The notes below the pieces were generated by a model. It worked only from the letters and a program-made list of their open reading frames with translations, made no database searches and was not told where the DNA came from. 64,000 nt of DNA from Euptelea pleiosperma (taxonomy: Eukaryota; Streptophyta; Magnoliopsida; Ranunculales; Eupteleaceae): contig CM068545.1 of the NCBI GenBank assembly GCA_035048495.1, forward strand, positions 12,173,702 through 12,237,701. Direction: 5' to 3'. Both the position numbers and the translations under genes were made by a program. Of this stretch, positions 1 to 11,148 are shown piece by piece. Position 1 is the first letter of the stretch, and each line of letters starts with the position of its first letter.

Positions 1-1043
1 GGATAGCAACTAGAAATAAGATTGTTAATCATCTGGCTTTCTACATGGACGTCTATAAGAGATAGTCTTTTGAGATATGTAAACTTCGTGATACTGCAAT
101 GCTCAAACTTATGACAATCCAACCTCATCATGATCATTGAATTCATCACAGAAAATGCCAATCCCTTACCATATACCCATCTACTATTATTACCATCACA
201 CTTAAAGGCTACGAGATTTGGAGAATCGATCACGGCCTCCATGAGTCCGGAGCAGCTATCCAAGATCAAATTCTTAAGATGCTGACTATAAATCTTTAGA
301 TTTTTTAAAGTAATGCAGTGAACCAGAATCAATGTTTCAAGAGTGGGCCACTTAGAACTAAGATTTAGAGTTTCTAGACCATGACAATGTTCCAAACTTA
401 GAAACTCAAGGAGAGGGCAGATAGATAAAAGATTTTGGACTGTCTGGTCTTCTATACAGACGTTTGTAAGAGAGATTGATTTGAGCAATGGAAACTTAAT
501 GTAACTGGAGGGGTTAAAGATACAACATTCTAACCTCAAAATATTTATCGATCCAGTTGAAAAGATTCTCCAAGGCAAACTGTAAAATCTTTTATGTTCT
601 TCAACAGAAGGTTCAAGCAAGCAATATGGATCATCGGGTGTATTGAACTTGAGATCAAGTTCTTTAACGTTCCTCTCTGTAACAAGTCCTATCCATTGAT
701 CGATACGAGAATCGAACTCAACATCAGAAAGGGTGAGTTGAAGCCGGAACTTCTGTATCTCGTGTCGTTGTTGTAGCGATTCATCCACATAATTCATAAA
801 TTTTTCTCTTAACATCTGCTCTGACATTCCCCGATTCATAGGGATGTTTTTATCGTCGAAATCCAAAATCGGAAAAGAATTCCATAAACGTCTCCATTCC
901 TTGGACAGAATGCACATTCGTGTTGCATCTTTTGTAGGTAAAAGAGAGAAGACATAGTGAATAATCGATTCCGACAAATCGCTGATCCGATCGATGCAAT
1001 TTTTTCTTTCTTTTCTGCGTCTTCTGCAACCACGTCTCGCCAT
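1..1043 (-). CDS. F-box/LRR protein, 5' part (runs off window)
   Basis: An uninterrupted minus-strand reading frame starts at the ATG whose A is base 1043 and stays open to the window edge, so about 347 codons are visible and the 3' end is missing. After a basic N-terminus (MARRGCRRRRKERK) comes an F-box at about residues 18-56, including DRISDLSESIIHYVFSLLPT and CILSKEWRRLW. The rest is leucine-rich repeats of the plant F-box/LRR type (LLSICPLLEFLSLEHC, WPTLETLILVHC, LKNLILDSC). Proteins of this family bind SKP1 through the F-box and use the LRRs to recruit targets to SCF ubiquitin ligases. Target and expression are unknown. It is only a distant relative of the F-box genes at 31-48 kb. No intron is seen in the visible part; whether an FBD domain follows cannot be told. 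Confidence 0.88.
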   Translation of the reverse strand, partial: MARRGCRRRRKERKNCIDRISDLSESIIHYVFSLLPTKDATRMCILSKEWRRLWNSFPILDFDDKNIPMNRGMSEQMLREKFMNYVDESLQQRHEIQKFRLQLTLSDVEFDSRIDQWIGLVTERNVKELDLKFNTPDDPYCLLEPSVEEHKRFYSLPWRIFSTGSINILRLECCIFNPSSYIKFPLLKSISLTNVCIEDQTVQNLLSICPLLEFLSLEHCHGLETLNLSSKWPTLETLILVHCITLKNLKIYSQHLKNLILDSCSGLMEAVIDSPNLVAFKCDGNNSRWVYGKGLAFSVMNSMIMMRLDCHKFEHCSITKFTYLKRLSLIDVHVESQMINNLISSCY

Positions 1044-1197
1044 GAAAATAAATTGAGAAGATTGAATGAAATTCTCAAGAGCTAATTTATATAAAACTTC
1101 AAAGAATAGTGCGTTTTACTTTTAGCAACTTACCGAATGAATAGCTTGATTTTTTTTCGGAATGAATATATTCTAGCTATAAGGAAGGAATATACGC

Positions 1198-1455
1198 TAG
1201 CTATTCAGAGGACTCGGACAACTACTGTTGGCAACGTCCCAAATAAATAGCAATTTCTCTTCTCTTACCAAAAGACAAAAACACATGCACGTAGCTATTT
1301 GGAGGACAACTTCCCAAACAAATAGCAGTTTCTCTTCTCTTACCAAAAGACAAAAACACATGAATATAGCTATTCGGAGGACTCGGACAACTATTGTTGG
1401 CAACTTCCCAAACAAATAGCAGTTTCTTTTCTCTTACCAAAGACAAAAATACATG
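1198..1455. repeat. Tandem repeat, about 90-bp unit, 3 copies
   Basis: Three head-to-tail copies of a unit containing TAGCTATTCGGAGGACTCGG, then AAATAGCAGTTTCTCTTC, then CTTACCAAAAGACAAAAACA. The middle copy lacks about 25 bp. It lies just upstream of the F-box gene that begins at 1043, so it may be in that gene's promoter region. The short frames across it on both strands are repeat artefacts. Confidence 0.8.
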
Positions 1456-1658
1456 CATACTTCTTATTGGAGTAAATATAAGCATAAAGGTTAGCATAAA
1501 AAATAAAAAATTTACCATAAAGGCACGAGTCCCACACTTTGGGGCCTATTGACCCATTCTTATTGGCCCAGCCATCGGTGGATCTCCATACCTAATTAAT
1601 ATCAGCCTGATTGGGGGCATTACCCTTTTTTCCATTATAATAGATTGTAACGTACAGC

Positions 1659-1946
1659 AAGGTTTAAAAGGGACTGGTATAACGGTCTGGGGCAACCATT
1701 TTTTCTGTTATAACAACCGTTATAACGAAAAAACGCTCAGGGCAAAAACGGAAAAAATGGGAAAAATGAAAAATAACGGAAAAATAGAAAAAAGGCGCTG
1801 AAATTCAAATTTTCAATAACGGAAAAAACACAGAAAAACGGCCATTTTTTCACATTTTTCCCAGAAATTATTTTCTGGACGTTTTAACTGTGTAACATAA
1901 TGGGGTAGGTCCTTTTTCGTTATATAAGGGCCGATTTTTAAACCTT
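1659..1946. mobile_element. MITE-like element with imperfect inverted ends
   Basis: A 288-bp segment bounded by AAGGTTTAAAAGGGACTGG at the left and, on the opposite strand, AAGGTTTAAAAATCGGCCC at the right. The interior is rich in ATAACGGAAAAA-type runs. A shorter relative occurs in opposite orientation at 35399-35504. No convincing target duplication was found, so the superfamily is left open. Confidence 0.6.
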
Positions 1947-1984
1947 GACGCCCAAGACCAAGGATGAAAGTCTTGTGACCTGAT

Positions 1985-2850
1985 CACTGGAAAAATCAAT
2001 TCCATATAAAAGTAAAAGTTCTTTCATATTGAGTGGATGTCAACGAAGGATGAAAGTCTTGGGATCGGAGGCTGGATCAGTGGGCTCCAATTCCGATCCG
2101 GATCAGTCCGATTCAGAGCAGGATCAGCCATCTCACGTGAGACAAAGTGATCTCGGGGCGAAACAGAGCCTTAATATCCAGACCGGGATCGGCCGAGACT
2201 TTGAACCATGATGTCAACCTCCTATATGTGCACCACATGCATAGCTCATCTTCCGAGCAGATATTCAGGCCCTGCTTCGTTCAATGCAAATGGGATGGAA
2301 TGCACCCACTTGCCATGGTTTTGGGATTACACCTGATTGGTCGAGCAAATGAGTTGCTGTGCAAGTGGTTGCCAAGCCCTTACAAACTCTTCAAGAAAAT
2401 GGATGCAAGCATGTGCAGCCCAAAAACCATGGTAAGTGACTGCAATGCAACTCACCACATTTGCATACAAGTGCAAAATGCATCCCAGTGCAGCGAACCA
2501 AGCAGAGCCTCAATGTCTGCTCCAACGCAACCCGGTCTGGTTGGTCACAGTTGTGTACCTAAGTTCCAGAGGGCAACCTAAACATTTTTTATCAATTTTC
2601 GATGTACATTTTACAAGATTGAGCAATGTTGTAAAATTCCATTATGGGATATAAAATTACTTATGTTACTGACAAGTGCAGAACGTTTAATCAGTTGCAA
2701 AAATGGTGAATGGTCCTTACTATGATTATTCAGTAAGAAATCACTGAATGAAATTTATGAATTTCTTTCCAGTAACAGAGGATCCATCTGAGTCTTGGCC
2801 AAGTACTCTGTTGGGGTGAAGATCATTCACAGGGTGATTGATAATATGAC
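1985..2850. repeat. Dispersed duplicate of sequence around the WD40 gene 3' end
   Basis: Blocks of this segment match, in the same order and orientation, blocks at about 10600-10790 (3' flank of the WD40 gene), 11650-11740 (its intron 13) and 12485-12715 (its intron 10). Examples shared by both are GTGCACCACAT, CTAAGTTCCAGAGGG, AATGGTGAATGGTCCT and GAAGATCATTCACAGGGTGA. Everything between 11740 and 12485, including exons 11 and 12 and part of exon 13, is missing here. About 250 bp at 2266-2514 is present only here. The frames across it (for example 2147-2581) show no protein similarity I recognise. Confidence 0.7.
2045..2209. mobile_element. Mutator-type MITE, 165 bp, 9-bp target duplication
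   Basis: The insertion is flanked by GATGTCAAC at 2036-2044 and again at 2210-2218. The related block near 10670 carries one copy (GATGTCAAG) and no insert, so it acts as the empty site. The ends are imperfect inverted repeats: GGATGAAAGTCTTGGGATC at the left and GGTTCAAAGTCTCGGCCGAT on the other strand at the right. A 9-bp duplication is the mark of Mutator-like transposition. Confidence 0.82.
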
Positions 2851-2869
2851 AATTTTACACACTATATTT

Positions 2870-3017
2870 ATGAATTTCTTATTTATAAATCGGTTCTGGT
2901 TTCTATCGGTTCGGTTCCAATATCAAACTATCCAGAACCAGAACTGTTATTATCAGTTCGATTCCAATTCCAGTTCTTGTTTGATCGGTTCCCAAAAATG
3001 GAGTTTGACACCCCTAG
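2870..3017. mobile_element. Fragment of a hAT-type GGTTCC-rich MITE
   Basis: A run of GGTTCGGTTCC and CCAGAACCAGAAC-like motifs ends in TTTGACACCCCTAG, the reverse complement of the CTAGGGGTGTCAA terminus of the complete 440-bp element at 29425-29864. The other end is not recognisable. Confidence 0.6.
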
Positions 3018-3019
3018 TT

Positions 3020-3582
3020 AAAAGTACTGATTTAGAATCAACTTGAGCAAACCCATGTAGGTTGAACCAAATGGATCTGCATATATGTTTGTGTGCTTAT
3101 GGAAAACTCTAATCTGAGAAAACAAGTTCCTGCGGGATTATTATAGTTTTTCTTGGATCTGGCAACCAATAAACATAAAAATATGTTTACTGTGTGATCA
3201 ATAAATTTGTTAAAAAGTACAGAGGTTCAACATCAAAAGAAAGGAATATGATGAAGCAAAATTCCATCCATACCCCAAAAAAAAATGAAATTTCATTCAA
3301 TACTTGCTTAGAGATTAGTACACCATGATCATTATGAAAACAATTTAACAGCTCGCTTACGAGGGATCGAAAGAAACAAAGAAAACCAGAAGCTTACATA
3401 GTATATATCATCGATCATACATCGAGCGTATACTATTTTCGCATGCGGATAGACCAGCCCATAGTGATCAAGTTTTCCAGTTATCACCAAATTCTTTGCT
3501 GCAATTGTAATTGATTCGTGGTCTAAGCGCCCACCCCGATTAGTGAAATCGACCACGGAAAGTGTGGTCTACATAGACCACG
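3020..3582. other. Intergenic stretch without a supported gene
   Basis: No supported coding region. A minus-strand frame at 3332-3556 has mixed composition and a possible GTAAGC donor near 3395, so a relic exon is conceivable, but I recognise no family. Confidence 0.4.
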
Positions 3583-6003
3583 TGATCCAATAGCTAGAAA
3601 TCCCTATATGCACATTTTGGCATGTGGGCCCCATCACCTATGGGCTCTACTTTTTGGCGGTCCATGGGCCCACATGAAGATCACAATGCTCCCTTGGGTT
3701 GGTGGGAGCCACCTGGGTCACCTATCGTGAGTGTGTATACCATATATTATGAGGATTAGAATCTGCCCAATTGACTCAGCCAGTTGACTCAGGTCCCCAG
3801 TACTTGGCAAAATGGCCAGGCCATGCCCAGGCCGTGCCCAGGTTGTGCCTAGCCCGTGCTTAGGCAGACCTTGTCCACACCTGACCCGGCTCAACCCGAG
3901 AGATGTAATTATTTAATAATTAGATAATTAAAATATATTATAATAAAATAATATATTTAATAATTAAAATAAAAAAAATAAATTTGGGCATCATCAAAGA
4001 TTAATAATAATAAGATAAAAGAAATTATAGAAAAATCTAATAATATTAAATAAAGTACTTATAATCCATATAAATTATAGGGGAGCCCAAAATAATTATA
4101 AATAAAATGAAATGAAAAAATTGGGAAAAATAATCTAAACTTATTTAGAGATTTTATATATAAATTAAGGAGAATTGTATAGATTTATAAATGAGTTAGA
4201 ATATAGGGTCGTTTTTGTTAAGGTTAGAATGTTATCAAAACTTGTGTAATCGAATTCTGACTAACCTAATTGAGTCGAATAAATCGAACCAGGAGCATCT
4301 GTGTTTAACTGAATGGAATTAGGATTTTCTCTTAGAGTTTAAACCTTCACTTGATCGCTTATGATCAGTATTGATTTATCGATCTCTCTTAAAACCCTTC
4401 TTATATTCATGATCTTAATTTAGTTTCTCCTAAACTCTTTCATGGCGTCGACATTCCATCTTGAAAGAAGATAGCAGCGAAAGAAGAAAGATAATTTGGA
4501 GGCAGCGATCGAAAGCGTCAAAGCTTGAAGAAGCAGACTAGCGGCTCAACCATCAAAAATGAATAAAAGCGTTTAACTGTGAGTGGTCGCCCTTTTTCTT
4601 CGTGCCTTGTATTAGGCCTTCCTAGAACCAAAATTGAATTATCAACCTGCATTTGATATTAAAGAAAATATTCTGCTTTTACTTTATTTGAAAATGATCT
4701 TTAAATCAAATGCTTTAACTTGTATATTTGAATTGTATTTATTTGTTTATTAATTATCTATCTATTACTAGCACATTTTACGATGTTTGGAAGATTTCAT
4801 AATTTGTTGGGTGGATTGTGGAATTTTAAACGGCATTGCAATTTATAAGATAATCATGCTTTAAATTGTGTGATCACGCAGACCCTAGAGATACATGCTT
4901 GCCCGATGGGCTATTTAGACGCAAATGTAGTTTTCTGCTTCACTGGATGAGATCTGGATCCATGGTTTATTTATAGTCATCGACGTATGACTAGTAGTAA
5001 AAATCGATCCCGAGACAGACTCCAGCCGGTGATCTTGGGAGCTATGTATTATAGTGGATATTGGAGATGGATTGGTTATGGATGATGGTTACTTGAAGAG
5101 AGACCCTGATTGGGGCGGTGAGAAAACCAGTTGTATCTTCTAGTTGCGCTCAAAGAAACTTTTAAGACAGGGTCCCGTAATTAAGTGAAAAGATGGTAAC
5201 TGAGAATGGAAATTGGATATTATATTGCATGTATGGTATACTCATGAGTAACGCTTATTATGGGGTGAAAGGTTACGACTTGGGCTTATCACTATTATAT
5301 TTGAAAATCTGCATCTCGTGCATGCATCTCATATTCATTCTGCTTTACTTGGTACATGACTATAAGCTTTATAAAATTGATTTAACTGCTGCTGTATATA
5401 TTTCTGTTTTACTATCGTGGATTTTATCGTATCGTTGACTTTCAAACTATGTAAAAGCATGAATTGCTTTTACTCGTATTTCTATGAAATTAGCCTATTT
5501 TGTATTTATCAAATATTTTACCTCCTGACATGTTGTAGAATCGAAGAGTCATCCATATTGGCAGTAGAGAGGGAATCAAACACAGTGGACCAGATTGTAT
5601 GTGGTAGTATAGTGGGTAGGTTGATATCATTAGAATGTCTGAATTTCATGTTTATACATATATTATATCATTGAATCTCATATGTCTCTCTAGAGTATAA
5701 TATCATGATAACACTACGATAATTGTAATTTATAACTTGTCTTATAGTTGTTCGGTTCCAATTTGGTCTATATCTTTTCTTATAATTGTCAGTTCAAATT
5801 TGGTAGTTCGAGCATAGTCGTAAATCTAGTAGGTTCGTGCTTCAGTTGCTTTGGAAAAAAAAAGAAAAATTTTCTTTGATTATCGTAACTCTGATTAGAT
5901 GTGCGGACGAGTTTTGCCTTGCGTGTGTTGAAATTCAAGCGTTAGATTTAGGACACGCGGCACACACCTCGGGATTTGTGTATTCAAAATCCGGGGTGTG
6001 ACA
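3583..6003. mobile_element. Probable long solo LTR (boundaries tentative)
   Basis: The right end reads CCGGGGTGTGACA, the terminus type also seen on the 3.2-kb solo LTR at 57209-60409 (GGGGCGTGACA). It is followed by ACCACG at 6004-6009, and ACCACG also occurs at 3577-3582 just before TGATCCAATAGC, which suggests a 2.4-kb TG...CA unit. A 6-bp duplication is unusual, so the left edge is uncertain. The interior is AT-rich with no open reading frame of note. Confidence 0.5.
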
Positions 6004-6176
6004 ACCACGCACCACTGATAAACTTCTATCTCGCACCACTTCAACCCTTCCTTCCTCGTTGCTAGCACCATCACTCCGGGCAGCCACCCCATGCTTTCGA
6101 TCTCTTCAGCCCGTGCCCTCCAAAGGCTGCAATCACTCACACTACCTCCGGTAACTGTTTAAAGGCGAGGATCTAA

Positions 6177-6660
6177 TTTTCTCTCTCTAGATCTCTCTTT
6201 AATTTCCTCTTTCTCTCTCTAGTTTTTCCTTTCTCTCTCTAAAATCGATTTGCTTGCTTTATAGTTATGATGATTAAATAAATTTTTGTTATTCCATGAG
6301 ATTTGTCAGTTAAGTTTTGTTTAATGAATTAATTGGAGTTTCTAATTTTCTGTCTATAGTTGATAATTATTTTGCATTATTATATTATTTTTGCTTTCGT
6401 AGATGTATCCAAAATCGAATCAAGGATGTTTTAAGTTACTTTTTCCATCATTCTCACCCCATCATTTTGGTGATTTCTCGTTATTATGGTTCAATTAATT
6501 GCGCTAATCCCTCACTTCGAGTGCGGATCAACATCCGACACGAGCCTATGTGCAAAACCTATGATTTTTGCAGAAAATAAAGACTCGAATAATTAAAAAT
6601 GTGTTGGAATTAGGGTTTCCATTCCGACGACACAGAAGAATCCTAGTTTCAAATGGCGCC
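6177..6660 (+). repeat. Direct repeat, copy 1 (partner at 7583-8060)
   Basis: About 480 bp nearly matching 7583-8060: a CTCTCTCTAG-rich start, then AAAATCGATTTGCTTGC, TAATTGGAGTTTCTAATTTT, GATGTATCC, and a shared AATTAGGGTTTCC near the end. The short frames in both copies are not conserved past one or two indels, so it is not evidently coding. Confidence 0.8.
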
Positions 6661-7582
6661 GTTGCCGCTTGGGTGTACGGGAGTGCGAAAAGGAAAATAG
6701 ATGATGAAATCGAAAAGTTGCTAAAAGCAGAAAGCTCAAACTTTGAAACTTTTCATTCTTTATTTTTAATATTTTTAGTATATTTTAATTACTATTTTTA
6801 ATACCTCGCATGGCGGAGTGCAACTTGTAATAACTTAGGACACTTTTTATTAGAATATCTGCTAGATCTTGTTCTAGGGTTTTTAGAAACCCTAGATTTA
6901 TTGATAATTCAAAAAAAAAATTAAAATTCAAAAAAAATTAGAGTTTTATATTCTACAGATTTTTAGAAATCACAAATCAAGGATTTGCGATTTTTGGAAA
7001 GATTCTAAAATCTTGAAATTCTACTAAATTAGGGTTTTCCCTCTTAGAAGTTTCCACTTTATGAGAATTTCTATCTTTAGAAATCCTCCGAATTTGAAAA
7101 AGTTTGCAAAAGAAAATACCCCAAATCTAGCAGAATTTCAATTTTGAAAAATTTTCTAAAATTGTAAGGAATCTCGCAATCAAATCTTTCTTGGAAGATC
7201 TCCAAAGTTCGAAAAACTTTTCAATCTAGGTATTTTTCAATCTGGGAATTCTTAAATTTTAACCCATCCCGAATTTGAAAAATAATTAAAAAACTTGCCT
7301 AAATCCAGTGCTTGCTCTGTGAACCCTAAAAAGGCAAGGATCTTCCAAATAGAATCCCAAATACCTAAACCGTGCGATCTAACTTTTCTGCAGCATACGA
7401 TCCCAGTGTGGGTAGGGAGCGAAAGCTCAAAGAGGTGGAGTCGGGCCCGAGCCCATTTGGATACCCATCCCTATCCCACAAAGGCGACCCCGTGGCGTGG
7501 CCCGCGGGAGGTAAGTCCCTTCCCTCGCCTTGAGAGCGATATTATGTAAGTTGGTGAAAATTCTGTGCCGCTTGTTTGTTTA
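6661..7582. other. Spacer between the direct repeats
   Basis: AT-rich up to about 7300. At 7410-7515 there is a GC-richer piece ending in GGGAGGTAAGTCC, which looks like an exon end with a good splice donor. The short frame at 7295-7549 matches no family I recognise. It may be a captured exon or a relic of an old gene. Confidence 0.4.
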
Positions 7583-8060
7583 CTTCTCTCTAGATTTCTC
7601 TTTAATTTCCTCTTTCTCTCTCTAGTTTCTCTTTTCTCTCTCTAAAATCGATTTACTTGCTTTATAGTTATGATGATGAAATAAATTTTAGTTGTTCCAA
7701 GAGATTTGTCAATTAAGTTTTGTTAATGAATTAATTGGAGTTTCTAATTTTCAGTCTATAGTTGATGATTATTTTGCATTATTATATTATTTTTGCTTTC
7801 GTAGATGTATCCGAAATCAAATCAAGGATGTTTTAAGTTACTTTCTCCATCATTCTTACCCCATCATTTTTGGCGATTTCCCGTTATTATGGTTCAATTA
7901 ATTGCGTTAATCCCTCACTCCGAATGCGGATCGACATCCAACACGAGCCACTATGCAAAACTTGTGATTTTTTTGCAGGAAATAAAGTCTCGGATAATTA
8001 AAAATGTGTTGAAATTAGGGTTTCCGATCTTACGGCACGAAAAAACCCCTGTTTCAAAAC
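7583..8060 (+). repeat. Direct repeat, copy 2 (partner at 6177-6660)
   Basis: Second copy of the roughly 480-bp unit, same orientation, with about 7 to 10 percent differences judged by eye. The two copies are 1.4 kb apart and lack TG...CA ends, so they are not LTRs of one element. A local duplication is the simplest explanation. Confidence 0.8.
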
Positions 8061-8773
<713 letters not shown>

Positions 8774-8793
8774 TTCATTTTCTCTTCCTTTTT

Positions 8794-9071
8794 GGTGGTA
8801 ATGGTGATGGTGATGGTAGAGTGGTGATGGTGGTGGTGGTGATGGTGGAGTTGGTGGTGGTGTTGGAGTGGTGGTGGTGGTGCTGTACTAGTAGTGGAGT
8901 TTGTGGTGGTGGTGGTGATGGTGGAGTTGGTGGTGGTGTTGGAGTGGTAGTGATGGTAGAGTGGTGGTGGTAGAGTTGATGGTAGTTGTTGGGTTAGTGG
9001 TGGTTTTGGAGTTAGTGGTGGTGGTAGAGTGGTAGTGGTGGTGGTGGTAGAGTGGTGGAGTGGTGGTTTGG
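8794..9071. repeat. TGG/TGA-rich minisatellite
   Basis: About 280 bp of imperfect GGTGGT, GATGGT and GTTGGAGTGG units on the plus strand, with almost no C on that strand. There are higher-order repeats of about 50 bp, such as GGTGATGGTGGAGTTGGTGG twice. Threonine/proline/histidine-rich frames on the minus strand are artefacts. Confidence 0.93.
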
Positions 9072-9289
9072 AGCACGTCAAACTCCCGCTGATGGATGGG
9101 CAATATGAGGCAAGCCCACAATTTTTTTTATTTTTTTTGCTTCCACGGCCCTTAACTACCGTGGCCACCATAGCACCCATGGCCACCGCTTTTATACCTA
9201 CATCCGTATACTAGATTTTTTTCACTTAAAACTTATTTATTTTTTTATTCTTATTTTCTTTTCTACCAAGACTTGGGTACCCATATTCT

Positions 9290-9790
9290 TTTTTAATAAA
9301 TATAGAAGCTTTATTAATGAAGGCCCTTAGAGGCTAAGAAAGCCTACCATGCAAGACAAGGATAACAAGGAGAAAACAAAAACAAAAAACCACTACCCAA
9401 CCATCGACCACTAATCCCTCTCTACGAACCAACTCGACCCATTTAAAGACAATATCTTCAAAAGAGATACATTTCTTTTCATCATAGAGTTTGACCTAGA
9501 AATACACCAAGGCTTTAATCTCTAATAAAAACTACTCCAAATAAAGATTTTTGCTTTCGAACACCTTATTGTTCCTCTCCCTTCACAAGCCCTAGGTAAC
9601 CGCCAAGGGAGTAAAATCCCACATCCTTCTCCCAAATCTACCAACTCCCCAGCTAAAAATAACTCCTTAATAGACTTGGGAGCTACCCAAGAAACTCCAA
9701 ATTCCCGAATCAACCCTGTCCATATAATCCAAGCACTCTTGCATCATGAAGATTGGTCCAAGCATCAACCCCGAATATGACCCAATGACT
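9290..9790 (-). mobile_element. LINE 3' end remnant (RT zinc-binding region)
   Basis: In the minus strand a degraded frame (ILLPWRLPRACEGRGTIRCS) resembles the C-terminal zinc-binding region of plant L1-type reverse transcriptase and the parallel text near 14215-14290. The low-coordinate end carries T-rich sequence matching a poly(A) tail in element orientation. 5' truncated. Confidence 0.6.
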
Positions 9791-11148
9791 CGTCGATTCA
9801 GAACCATTTAAATAGTGGATCGCCACTTGAATAGGATATAACCCAGAAAACTGTACAGATGAAGTGGTTACATAAAGATTCAAAAAAATGCCAACGATAC
9901 AGGCACCTAGTGTTAGAAGGGTTTAAAGCAGTGGTTTAATGGTGTTACCACTATGATTTATACAGTTGGCATCACAATTATTCATGGTGTTGACACCATA
10001 AAAAACTCTTTTACTTGTGCATTTGACCTGATTGTCATGCCGCCACGACAATAGCATATCTGTGAGTGTAGCTTGTTAATGGAAACATTCAGTTGATTAG
10101 CACAGAAATACAAATATGGAGAAAAAGAGCGAGGATCAGCTTGTTCAAGGAAACATTCCAGTAAATTAGCACAAACACAAATATGGGGAGAAAAGAACAG
10201 TAATACCAGGAAAGTAAATGGCATCATCTAGGTTCTGGGGCCAAGATGCTTATGGCGCCATCCATTGTCCAAATCTGTCTAATGCGGATGACCCACTAAA
10301 ATGAATTGTCCCACCAGTAATAGCACGATAACCAAATTAGGCAATCTATGGTACGCAAGACTTGGACCTTAGGAGAGGTACACCAGAAATGGACCTGTTC
10401 AGATGAGTTTAACCATCAAACATCACATTTCTTTTAACGGTCAGAAAAAATTTGGATATCGGTCCAAGGATTTCTCCAGTGAACTTCTTCCACTTGTTAC
10501 GCTTCACATTTGATGAAAATACTCCTCTGACCTTGGCTTAAAAAAGGCAAAATTTAAGTGATAAAAAAGGGGCATTTTTGTCAAATCAGAAAAAATTCAC
10601 TGGAAAGAATAAAAAATTCAGGAGCAAAATTAATTCCCTATAAAAAAAAAGGTGTGGCATATTGAGTTGATGTCAAGCGCCTGTATGTGCACCACATTCA
10701 TAGCTCATCTTCTGAGCAGATGTTCGAAGTATGCTCAAACGCAACCCCGTCTGGTTTGGTCATAGTTGTGTAGCCTCCAATTGTGGGAGGTCACAACTTT
10801 GAGTCTTGTGAGTGTTCCAGTGGGCTGACATCTCTTTGTCGAGTGAGAATAGCTGGCCTTGCCTTGCCTTGCCTTGCTGATGGTTCTTGTGGTCCAGGCC
10901 AGAGCCACCTTACCTTCATAAGAAAAAAAAACTGTTCCAAGATAAGCTTGAAAATTAAAATCCATGATAAGCGCAATGATGCATTAAAGATTTGAACAGA
11001 GGGATCCTCATCATGTTCTGCATTTCAATACAGAAAAACGCTTTTAGAAAACCACAAGATGCCCATCGCAATCATTTTCTATGGAAGCTTATAATAAATG
11101 GGGAACAAAATTACACAATGTTGATGGGCATAGTGGGTTTTATATGAC
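9791..11148. other. 3' flank of WD40 gene, no gene seen
   Basis: No coding region supported. 10600-10790 matches part of the duplicate at 1985-2560. At 10857-10876 there is a short CCTTG repeat. The 3' UTR of the gene ending at 11149 must lie in the right part, but no clear polyadenylation signal could be fixed. Confidence 0.5.

Noticed and set aside
2147..2581. 144-residue frame
   Set aside because: Falls in a duplicated repeat block and the frame is not kept in the related copy.
3332..3556. Minus-strand frame of 74 residues with a possible splice donor
   Set aside because: No family recognised and no partner exons; left as unsupported.
3583..6003. Firm solo-LTR call with the same standing as 57209-60409
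   Set aside because: The target duplication would be 6 bp and the left edge rests on one short match, so it is kept only as tentative.
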